From positions 1-64,000 of the forward strand of contig JANRIC010000004.1 of the NCBI GenBank assembly GCA_033765345.1: DNA of 64,000 nucleotides. The letters are read 5' to 3'. Below the pieces are notes generated by a model. The model was not told where the DNA came from. It saw nothing but the letters and a program-made list of their open reading frames with translations, and searched no databases. The stretch's first letter is position 1; every line of letters starts with the position of its first letter. This document shows positions 8,289 through 17,100 of this stretch, piece by piece. The translations under genes and the position numbers were made by a program. This stretch comes from JANRIC01 sp033765345 (GTDB lineage: Bacteria > Bacteroidota > Bacteroidia > Cytophagales > Microscillaceae).

Positions 8289-9779
8289 ATGGCCTACAAA
8301 TCACATATTCGGGACAGTAAAATTCGGAATTTGTTTGAAAGAGTCAGGAGCAAAAAATATAAAAATTATCTAAGTTCTATCATTATAGAAAATTTAAGAG
8401 TTTTTAAAGAAGTGGAAATACGTTTTGATTTCCCAATTACTGCCTTAATTGGCAGTAATGGAAGTGGGAAAACGACTTTACTCACTGCATCAGCTTGTAC
8501 CTACAAAGATGTTAAGCCTTCAGATTTTTTCACCAAGAGTAGTTTGGATAGTGGCTTAAAAAATGCAAAAATCAGATCGGTACTTTTTGATAGACCCGAT
8601 AATAAAGATGAAGTAAACGGCTTAATATCTTATCGACAAGCCAGATGGGACAGAAAAAAAACCTACAAACGACAGGTGAAATATTTTGGAATTAAAAGAA
8701 CACTTCCACCCGCAGAACAAAAAGAATTAGCCCAATTGAGAAGTAAAAAAATACTACCTACTTCTCAAATAACGCTTAATGCCGAAGAGGTCAAAATCAT
8801 ACAGAGAATTTTAGGTGTAGACTGTGGCTATGAGTATTATGAATTTGGGAAAAATGACTTGCTGGTAGCCACAAATAATTTAAATATTTCTTATTCTGAA
8901 TTTCATTTTGGAGCGGGTGAGTCTAGTATTGCTCGTTTAGTTTATGCGATGGAGCGTTTAGATGATTATGCCTTGGTACTTATAGAAGAAATAGAAAACG
9001 GTTTACATCCTTCAGCCATTGTACGTTTGATAGAATATCTCTTTGAGGTCTGTGAACGTAAAAAACACCAAATCATATTCACAACGCATTCGGATTATGC
9101 CATACAATTGTTACCTAATGAGGCGGTGTGGTATTGTCATCATGGAACAGTAAGCCAGGGAAAAGTAAATATAGAAGCACTCCGTGTACTCATCGGTGAT
9201 GTGGAAAAACAGTTGGTAATTTTTACAGAAGACAAGTTTGCCGAAATATTTATTACTACTATTTTGAGACACTCAGGCTTTACAGATATACTAAGTCTTA
9301 CCGAAATTCATGCCACAGGAGGAAAGGATACTGTCAAGAGATTTGTGGACACTCAAAATGAAAATCCTGCTACAAAACATCTTCCTGCCATCGGTATTTT
9401 GGATGGAGATGTTCCTCAATCCGAAATTGATAAGAGTAAATTTAAAGAGTGTTATATTAAGTTACCTGGAGATATGCCTGAGAAAGAGGTATGGGATTAC
9501 TTAATTCGCGAAAAACTTGAGGAAGCTATTGCACGCATAACGCTGAAATTAGGAATGCGTATCGAACAACAAAACTTAGTAAAAGACAAAATCCTAGAAA
9601 CCAATCGTGAGGTGATGGACTTTCATCTTTTATACGCTGTTTTGGGTGAAAAATTAGGCTTTCTTCCTGAGTCTGTTGTGGAAAATGCATTTATCACAGC
9701 ATATGTGGATTACAAAAATGGCGAACTCATTTTTTTGACTGATTTTATCCAAAAACATTTGGAAGGAAAAAAAATCTAA
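8289..9779 (+). CDS. OLD-family-like ATPase with C-terminal TOPRIM-like domain
   Basis: A 496-residue protein. The N-terminal ABC/SMC-type ATPase has Walker A GSNGSGKTT (55-63), a signature-like FGAGE (207-211) and Walker B LVLIEE with the following ENGLHP (229-241), then a TTHS switch histidine (265-268). The C-terminal half has TOPRIM-like acidic motifs: E314 in FTEDK and D372/D374 in LDGD. This is the arrangement of overcoming-lysogenization-defect (OLD) nucleases. No UvrD-like helicase partner (as in Gabija) or reverse transcriptase lies beside it, so it looks like a stand-alone class 1 type. It is transcribed alone, divergent from the FAD oxidoreductase. A role in phage defence or DNA processing is inference. 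Confidence 0.75.
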   Translation: MAYKSHIRDSKIRNLFERVRSKKYKNYLSSIIIENLRVFKEVEIRFDFPITALIGSNGSGKTTLLTASACTYKDVKPSDFFTKSSLDSGLKNAKIRSVLFDRPDNKDEVNGLISYRQARWDRKKTYKRQVKYFGIKRTLPPAEQKELAQLRSKKILPTSQITLNAEEVKIIQRILGVDCGYEYYEFGKNDLLVATNNLNISYSEFHFGAGESSIARLVYAMERLDDYALVLIEEIENGLHPSAIVRLIEYLFEVCERKKHQIIFTTHSDYAIQLLPNEAVWYCHHGTVSQGKVNIEALRVLIGDVEKQLVIFTEDKFAEIFITTILRHSGFTDILSLTEIHATGGKDTVKRFVDTQNENPATKHLPAIGILDGDVPQSEIDKSKFKECYIKLPGDMPEKEVWDYLIREKLEEAIARITLKLGMRIEQQNLVKDKILETNREVMDFHLLYAVLGEKLGFLPESVVENAFITAYVDYKNGELIFLTDFIQKHLEGKKI

Positions 9780-9796
9780 AAAAAGGTAATATCCTA

Positions 9797-10867
9797 TTAA
9801 AGCCTAAATACCTTATTTTGAGAATTTGTAAAAAGTTGTATCAAATACAAACCTCCATGATCCTGTGAGGTGGGGAGTACGATCAATTGATCCAATTCGC
9901 CACGTTCAGGAGCATCAAAGCTCTGATTATGAAGTACTTTGCCCATCATATCCATAATCAAAACCCTCCAGGGTTCTTCTAACTTACCTTTGATATGAAT
10001 TTGTGCAGTCTGTGTATGATTTCTAACAACCCATACACTAGAAAGATTGGTTTTCCATTCCAGGCTTATGAGGGAGGAATGGCTGGATTTGCCGTCGAAG
10101 TCTGTTTGTCTGAGGCGAAAATAATACAATCCTTGCCCTGTGAAGGGCACAACCAATTCATAAGATTTGGGTTCGGCACTATTTCCTGCGCCTTTTACGG
10201 TGGTCAATACGCTGAAGTTTTTCCCATCCTCAGAATATTCTATGGCAAAATAATCATTATTGACTTCTGTGGCGGTAACCCATTGAAAGAAAATAGATTC
10301 AGATTGTGCTTCGGCAGTGAAGCTAATCAGCTCGATTGGCAAAGCATAGGTAGCTACAGCCTGACAAATCGGGCTGGATGCGCTCATGCACGTTCCTACA
10401 TCAAAGGATAAGTTGCAAGGTGAAGTACATTGAGAACCTGAGCTGTTATTTTGCCAGTTTCTGTTAGAAGGCATTTGAATTAATCCATTTCCTCCATAAG
10501 TCACGTTATTTTGGGCGTTAAAATTACCGTTGATGATCAGCGTGCCTTCTATGATAAAAGACTTAGGTCCGCTGCTTCCGTTAAAATTGAGGTCACCGTT
10601 GACTCTTACTGTTACGCCTGTTGCGATCACAAGCGTGCTTCCATTGCCGTTGAAGTCAAAAATAGCATTGCCACTTATCGTTACATTCACATCAAAAGTA
10701 AATGTCTCATTATTACTAATCTGAGAAATATTCAAAGAATTGGGTGTAGTACTACAACTGTAACTGCTGTAAGTGCGATTTCCGCTGAGATTGATATTGC
10801 AATTTTGGGCTTTTAGAAAAGAAAATCCTACAATCAGAATTATTATAAGTATTAAATATTTTTTCAA
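9797..10867 (-). CDS. Secreted protein with T9SS type A sorting domain
   Basis: A 356-residue exported protein with a signal peptide (1-20, ending SFLKAQ). The N-terminal part (25-135) is rich in N, G, S and T with repeated strand patterns like VTISGNAIF, suggesting a short beta-solenoid. The middle (around 180-270) has the phrase ELISFTAEAQSESIFFQWVTATEVNNDYF split over a common Bacteroidota module that precedes sorting domains. The end (around 280-356) is a type IX secretion sorting domain with the GGLYLIQLF-type motif. It should be carried across the outer membrane and attached or released at the surface. Its 3' end converges on the OLD-like gene, 17 bp away. Confidence 0.8.
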   Translation of the reverse strand: MKKYLILIIILIVGFSFLKAQNCNINLSGNRTYSSYSCSTTPNSLNISQISNNETFTFDVNVTISGNAIFDFNGNGSTLVIATGVTVRVNGDLNFNGSSGPKSFIIEGTLIINGNFNAQNNVTYGGNGLIQMPSNRNWQNNSSGSQCTSPCNLSFDVGTCMSASSPICQAVATYALPIELISFTAEAQSESIFFQWVTATEVNNDYFAIEYSEDGKNFSVLTTVKGAGNSAEPKSYELVVPFTGQGLYYFRLRQTDFDGKSSHSSLISLEWKTNLSSVWVVRNHTQTAQIHIKGKLEEPWRVLIMDMMGKVLHNQSFDAPERGELDQLIVLPTSQDHGGLYLIQLFTNSQNKVFRL

Positions 10868-11442
10868 GGCTGTATTTATTCTATGACAAGCCTATTATTT
10901 CAAGAACTCTGCAATAGTCATTTAACAAGCCTAAGACGATCAAAAATAAAATTAAAATATTGATTATCAATGATATAAAAAAATTTAAAAAAGAAAAATA
11001 ACATCTTAATTTTCAAAAAAAATCTCAATTCTGGAATATGTTTCTAAAAATAAAATATTCAAGAAACTTGCCCGTGCAGACACAGGCAAGGGCGATACGC
11101 CGTCGCTTGTGCAGACACAAGCGACACAGTGCTGAGGTTTGCGTGCTACGGAAAAACCTTTATTTTTTATATTTTAAATAGAACTTAAATCCTTCATAAA
11201 AAAGCTTGACTAAGTCTAATGCCCCTTTTTTATCACTGAGACTTTTACGGTTTCCAGACCAAATACAGATAAAATAAGGCTCTTACTTAGAATTGAACTG
11301 ATAGTTTTAGAAGGTAGTCTTTTGGCGAAATTATGGGCTCAAAATTATTGAATTTTAGTTATCAGTCTGAATTATGGTAAGAGCTTAAAATAATTCTCAT
11401 TTTAATTTACTTTAATTTCAATGGATGATGATTATCTAGTTT
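10868..11442. other. 575-bp intergenic region, no gene seen
   Basis: No convincing coding stretch on either strand. The sequence is AT-rich, apart from a GC-rich island at about 11065-11150 that holds two adjacent hairpins (annotated separately). It lies downstream of the sirtuin gene and upstream of the T9SS cargo gene, both on the minus strand, so it should contain the cargo gene's promoter, but I could not identify one with confidence. Confidence 0.6.
11067..11125. repeat. Two adjacent hairpins with a shared GTG-CAGA-CAC tip
   Basis: Hairpin one (11067-11090) pairs CTTGCC with GGCAAG around CGTGCAGACACA. Hairpin two (11102-11125) pairs GTCGCTTGTG with CACAAGCGAC around CAGA with no mismatch. 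The two share the ten-base core GTGCAGACAC but have different, self-complementary outer stems. A third member with the tip GTG-AAGA-CAC is at 48110-48129. There is no T-run. Confidence 0.8.
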
Positions 11443-12150
11443 TTAAGCATACTTCTCAATCAGCTCTTTTGCCACCTTTGGTACACCCACAGAAGCTTTT
11501 TCCTCTATCTTAAACAAATTACTCATAGCGCGTACTGGAGGCAGATTCGGGTCAATGACATATTTCAAAGCCTCGACCTGGACATAGTCAATCAATCCTG
11601 CGGCTGGATACACGGCCAATGAAGTACCGATTACCATAAAAATATCTGCTGAATTGGCCTCGAGAGCTGCGTCTTCCATCAGCGGTACGGCTTCTCCAAA
11701 CCATACGATGTGTGGGCGAAGTTGCGCGCCTTTTTCACAGGTATCTCCCAGAAAGATCGGGCGGTCTTCGTACTCATAAATTAAATGCGGGTATTTTTCG
11801 CTGCGTACCTTGCTCAATTCGCCGTGGAGATGGATGATATTGCTAGAGCCTGCTTTTTCGTGGAGATTATCTACATTTTGGGTCACGATGACTACATCAA
11901 AATAATCTTCCAGTGCTGCCAGCGCACGGTGTCCTTCATTGGGTTCAGCCTGGGCAGCCTGGGCACGGCGTTCGTTATAAAAACGAAGTACCAGTTCAGG
12001 ATTGCGATACCAGCCATCAATAGAGGCAACTTCCATCACATCATAGTTTTCCCAAAGTCCGTCCGAATCACGGAAGGTTTTTAGTCCGCTTTCAGCACTG
12101 ATACCTGCACCAGTCAGTGCGACTATTTTTTTTCTTGTAGATTTTCTCAT
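11443..12150 (-). CDS. cobB: NAD-dependent protein deacylase (sirtuin, SIRT5/CobB type)
   Basis: A Sir2-family enzyme that removes acyl groups from lysine using NAD. Counted from an in-frame ATG twelve codons further upstream (12186), the motifs are GAGISAESG (27-34), TFRD (37-40), TQNVDNLH (102-109), catalytic H121 in LHGE and WFGE. FYNERR supplies Y70 and R73, the Y-x-x-R pair that binds succinyl or malonyl groups in CobB and SIRT5, so desuccinylase activity is likely. The four zinc-binding cysteines of CobB are not present; only one Cys (in DTCEKG) lies in that region. I place the start at 12150, giving MRKSTRKKIVALTG, because the extra codons resemble no family sequence. Confidence 0.88.
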   Translation of the reverse strand: MRKSTRKKIVALTGAGISAESGLKTFRDSDGLWENYDVMEVASIDGWYRNPELVLRFYNERRAQAAQAEPNEGHRALAALEDYFDVVIVTQNVDNLHEKAGSSNIIHLHGELSKVRSEKYPHLIYEYEDRPIFLGDTCEKGAQLRPHIVWFGEAVPLMEDAALEANSADIFMVIGTSLAVYPAAGLIDYVQVEALKYVIDPNLPPVRAMSNLFKIEEKASVGVPKVAKELIEKYA

Positions 12151-12223
12151 AGGATTTTCTCGATTGAATCGGATTTGAGAGTCCAAGTTAAAAAAAGAAA
12201 TGCTGAAATCAAATTTTCAGATT

Positions 12224-12967
12224 TTAGGAATCAAGATTTTCTAAATTTTTGAGATTCGGAAAATCTACTCTTTCCGGTATCCTGCCCAAATCCACCCAAT
12301 TTCCTGTTTCTTTGCGGCTGTATGCCCTGGCTGTCTGATCGGCACGACGCATATTTTCAGGAATTCTGTAATTTTGCACCAGGTTGAGGATCACCTGTTT
12401 AGAGTTATCCACACTAATCAGATGCCCCGGGCTTACAAATACAGGCTTAATACTGGCTTGGGTACGGAGTACATAACCGAGCACTTCGCTCTGATTGGGC
12501 AGAAAAATTCCGGCGGTACTTCCGGCTTCTTCAGCAGGTTCTTTTTCATAGGGTATCAGGCTTTTTTTGGCAAATCCGATACAGGGGCACTCACAGGCCA
12601 GTCCCAGCCAGCAAGCCACGCCAAAACGCCGGGGATGTGCAATGCCGTGCCCATCTACAATAATCAAATCAACTGATACATTTTGTGTGATTTCCAGATA
12701 TTTTACAAATTGATACAAAGGAGGTCCTTCTCGAAAGCAAAAATAACCAGGCACATAAGGCACCCTGCACATAGCTAGCCCAGCAAAAACTCGCTGTTCT
12801 GAGGATCCCCAAACCAGTAAATCACCTCCGATATACGCTTCATCACCTACATACTGAATATCCAGGCTCAAAATGAGATGCCCTTGAGTAGGAAAATAAC
12901 CTCCCTGAGTAGGAATTATAATTTTTTGAGACAGATTTTGTTGATTAGCTTTCCAATCTTGATTCAT
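12224..12967 (-). CDS. nfi: Endonuclease V (deoxyinosine 3' endonuclease)
   Basis: A repair nuclease that nicks DNA one nucleotide 3' of deoxyinosine (in some lineages, inosine in RNA). In the frame counted from the ATG at 12997 the catalytic residues are D46 (SLDIQYV), E90 in YVPGYFCFRE and D115 in VDGHGIAHPRRFG, all at family positions. I favour the ATG at 12967 (MNQDWKANQQNL), because nfi proteins start close to this point and the upstream ten residues are hydrophobic and unconserved. It is followed after 73 bp by the sirtuin gene on the same strand, and is divergent from the alpha/beta hydrolase. Confidence 0.9.
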   Translation of the reverse strand: MNQDWKANQQNLSQKIIIPTQGGYFPTQGHLILSLDIQYVGDEAYIGGDLLVWGSSEQRVFAGLAMCRVPYVPGYFCFREGPPLYQFVKYLEITQNVSVDLIIVDGHGIAHPRRFGVACWLGLACECPCIGFAKKSLIPYEKEPAEEAGSTAGIFLPNQSEVLGYVLRTQASIKPVFVSPGHLISVDNSKQVILNLVQNYRIPENMRRADQTARAYSRKETGNWVDLGRIPERVDFPNLKNLENLDS

Positions 12968-13076
12968 GTAAAAAAAAATGAGAATTTTGTGGTACATACC
13001 GCCCTTAGTTTTTTCCCAACGTTTATCAAAAAAATTAAGGATTAGTACTATTGACTTCTAACATAACCTCAAAATA

Positions 13077-14102
13077 ATGAAAAAATTCTTAAAATGGTTT
13101 GGTATCTTTTTATTGCTGTCGATCATTTTCATTGCACTCGGACCTCGCCCCACCCCCCCTCAATTAAATACCAAACTACCTGAGCTATCTGGGAGTCTCC
13201 AGGAAATTGAGCAAAATATCAAACGCAAAGAACAAAAAATTAAAACCTTAAAAAAAGATAACGAAGCAAGAATTATCTGGTTTGATTCTACTCAAAAAGT
13301 AAAAACACCTTATAGCTTGGTGTACATACATGGTTTTTCGGCAAGTCAGGCAGAAGGATATCCTGTGCACAAAGAATTTGCCCAAAAATATGGTTGTAAT
13401 CTCTACTTAGGCAGATTGGACGGTCATGGGCTGGATGACCCAGATGCTTTTGCTCGTATCACTCCAGAAAGTTTGCTTAATTCTGCCAAAGAAGCCGTTG
13501 CGGTGGGGCAAACCATCGGGGAAAAAGTAATTTTGATGTGTACTTCTACAGGTGCTACACTAGGCTTGTACATTGCCTCCGAACACCCCGAAATCACTGC
13601 TTTGATTTTATATTCGCCTTTGATAGACTTCTATGACCCTAGTCTCTGGCTACTGAACAAACCTTGGGGTTTGCAACTTGCCCGAACGGTGTTTGGCGGA
13701 AATTACATCGAGCGGAAAAAATCTTCTGATGCCAGCAAGCAATATTGGACGCAAAAATATCGCCTGGAAGGTGCTGTAACCCTTAAATCTCTGATAGATG
13801 CAACCATGAACAAAACAACTTTTCAAAAAATCAAACAACCGGTCTTTTTGGGGTATTATTACCGGGATGAGGCACACCAAGATCAAACCGTATCTGTAAA
13901 AGCCATGCAAGCCATGTATGCTGAATTGGGTACTTCCCAAGACAAAAAAAGACAATTTGCTTTCGCCAAAGTAGGTCATCACGTGATTGCTTCCTACATA
14001 ACCTCCAAAGATTTGCCCTCGGTAAGACAAGAAACTTTCCGCTTTGCAGAAGATATTTTGGGATTAAATTCACCGAAGATGCGTCCAAAAATTACTCAAT
14101 GA
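13077..14102 (+). CDS. Alpha/beta hydrolase, membrane-anchored
   Basis: A 341-residue protein with an N-terminal hydrophobic segment (about 5-22), probably an anchor or uncleaved signal, followed by a charged stretch (45-65) and an alpha/beta hydrolase fold. The oxyanion strand is VYIHGFSAS (82-90). The nucleophile elbow reads CTSTG with Ser157, so the usual first glycine is replaced by cysteine. The likely acid lies in YYYRDEAHQD (about 262-272) and the histidine in VGHHVIA (near 303). It resembles lysophospholipase/monoacylglycerol lipase proteins, but the substrate is unknown. The TPR-CHAT gene begins 65 bp downstream. Confidence 0.72.
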   Translation: MKKFLKWFGIFLLLSIIFIALGPRPTPPQLNTKLPELSGSLQEIEQNIKRKEQKIKTLKKDNEARIIWFDSTQKVKTPYSLVYIHGFSASQAEGYPVHKEFAQKYGCNLYLGRLDGHGLDDPDAFARITPESLLNSAKEAVAVGQTIGEKVILMCTSTGATLGLYIASEHPEITALILYSPLIDFYDPSLWLLNKPWGLQLARTVFGGNYIERKKSSDASKQYWTQKYRLEGAVTLKSLIDATMNKTTFQKIKQPVFLGYYYRDEAHQDQTVSVKAMQAMYAELGTSQDKKRQFAFAKVGHHVIASYITSKDLPSVRQETFRFAEDILGLNSPKMRPKITQ

Positions 14103-14167
14103 CGTAAAAGCATTTAATTAAATAGCATCAATTTTGATGTCTAAAACTAATCATAAAACACCTTCTT

Positions 14168-17100
14168 ATGAGTATCAAGCATAAAAAAGCAATTTTTATT
14201 ACATCCATTTTACTTGGATTGGTAATTTTTTATCAACAACCTACCCACGCCCAAATATCCTGGGCTAATATGTTTGTGAAATACGACAAACAGGTCTACA
14301 AAGGCAAATACGCACAAACCATCGCTAAAAAGAATAAAAAAATCCCCAAGCTGATTCAGAAAAAATTTGGCGGAAAAGAAGCGTATATGATCTGGGCTGA
14401 TATTTATGAGGCTGATCTTTGGGAAGCACTCGCCCAATACGGTGCCATGAACCAAAAAATAGAGAGTATTCTGCCCCGACTAGAAAGCATCAAAGACAAT
14501 GATCTGGAATCATATACCGTCGGTGTATGCAAGCTAGCAGATATCTACCTGGAAATGAGCCGTTTTAGCGAAACAGAAATTATGCTCAAGGAATTAAAAT
14601 CTGTTTGGGAAACCCGCGCCACTCCTGATGAAGTACTTCTGGCCGAAATCGACCTGCGACTGATCACTGCACAAGTATTTATCGGGAAATTAAATGAAAG
14701 CTTGGCAAAATTACCTGATTTACAAGAACGCTGGCAAAAGCTAAGTACCATGAAAACCAGCTTATTGGGGCAACTCAGCAGTGCTGATATTGCCTATCGC
14801 AATGCACAATATGCACGTACCCTGACGCTTGGCGCACAGCTTTTTTCTGAAAAAGGAGCTTATTCTAAGGCTGATTCTGTGTTTAGACTCCACGAAAATA
14901 CGGTTGCCCGCCTTGCCGGAGCCAACCCACTGAATGCACGCCACATAATCGCTAAGGCTGACAATGCTTTTGCCAACGAAGACTACCAAAATGCTGAAAA
15001 ATACTATGAGAATGCCCTTTCCAAGCTCAAATCTACCCAAAAAGAATTTATGCTTGCCCAAAGTAAGGCTATTCTGACGTACATCTATCGAGATAAGGAA
15101 GCACAAGTCAATAAAGCTTTTACGCAGTGGCCAAAACTCACCAAAGTATTTTCTAAGAATGAAAATTATTATGACATCTTAGGGTCTTATATAGATAGCG
15201 AACAAGCCTTTAAAGCAGGAAATATCGACAATGCCAAAGAAATTCTCAAAAATATCCTTGCCAAACCCGCCGAGGTACTCCCACAATACCACCCCCTCAA
15301 ACTGGCTATTTATGAAGAATTTTATGGACTAAACACGCTGGGTGAAAAACCTGACTTTGTCGAAGCGAAAAAAAATATAGAAAGTCTGATGGAAATTTCC
15401 AAAGCTCTGATGGGCGAATCCTCGCTGAGTCAGATGTATTATCAGGTCAAAATGGGTGATTATTACCTGCAATATTCCACAGATTTTGACAAAGCCAAAA
15501 AGATTTTCGAGACCGAACCCTACAAACCCCTGTTTGAAGAACGGGTAGCATCGCATCGTCAACAAGTCAACCTCAACAATGCCGTAGCCAATTATTATGA
15601 TGTGGTAGACCGCTACCAGGATGCCCTGGATTTGATGAGTAAATCTGCCGAAGCTATCAAAAACAAATACGGAGATAAAAGCCTGGAATACGGCTTACAA
15701 CTCATCAAAGTGGCTGATTTCTCTATCAAGGTGGGCAAATACCGCGAAGCTGAAGCCAATATGAGTATTGCACTGCCTATTATTCGCAAAGAAGCCCGCA
15801 AACGCTCCATAGAATACGCTGATGCCCTCTCAACTATGGCCAAAATCTATGGAATCTTCGGCATGTATGAAGAAGCCCGTAAATTGCTCAATACTTCAGA
15901 CAGGATTTATAAAAAACTGGATGTCACTGATTTTACCAAACGCTCCAATCAGATCGAGGAACTTGCATTTTTGTATATTCGCTTGGGTGAATACGCCGAA
16001 ACAGAAGAAATCCTGAATATTTTATTAGAAGACAAAACCAAAAAATACGGTGCTGATAACCGCCAGTTAATCCAACCTCTTAATCAACTCGGTCTTTTGT
16101 ATTTGATCAAGGGAGATTATGCCCATGCTGCCAAATTATTGGATCAGGCCGAATCCATCTCCCGCAAAATTTATGGTGATCAAAGTATCCGAACAGCCTC
16201 TACGTTCGCCATCCAGGCAGAATATTATACGACCATCGGAGATTATGAAAGAGCCGACGAATACAACCAACACGTCATTGATATTCAAAAAAAACAACTT
16301 GGCGAAAATCACGTAGAATTGGGGCAATCCTTCATCAAACAAGCTTTGATCAAGTTTTATGAAGACCCTAAAAATGCCCCCGAATCTGAAAGTTATTTGG
16401 AAAAAGCCAAACAGATCATGGCTTCCAACTTCGATACCTCGCACCCACTTTATGCCGAAGTACTCAAAAATACAGCCCTGATTTATATAGAAACACAACG
16501 CTATCAGGAAGCTTTTCAACTATTGAACCAAGCCAATGCGATATGGCTTGAAAAACTAGGCGAGCGAAATCTCAACTCGGCTTATGTGTATTCATTGATG
16601 GGAGATGTATATGTACACCTCAAAAAATTTGACGAAGCACGCCTGAATTATGAAAAAGCAGAATCCATTTATAAAAAATTACTCAGCAAAAACCACCCGG
16701 ATTATGTCCAAACAGAAAGCAAAATGGGACGCATGTACTTCATCAGTGCAGACTACAAGGAAGCCAACCGGGTTTTAGAAAGCACCACGGCGTCTTATTT
16801 GAACTACATCAAGACTTATTTCCCATCTCTGAGTGAGCGCGAAAAAGCCAAATTCTGGAATAAAATTCAATCTGATTTTGAGTTTTTTAATACCCTAGCG
16901 ATCAAACAAGCCGAAGAACGCCCCGAACTCATCGAGAAAATGTACGACTTTCGCCTGGCTACCAAGGCAATCCTGCTGAGTTCGTCTATCAGAATGCGCC
17001 AAAGCATCCTGAATGGCACGGATGAAGAACTCAAAAATATCTTCCAAGAATGGACGCGCAAAAAAGAAGAACTTACCGCCTTGCTTTCCATGAGCGAGGA

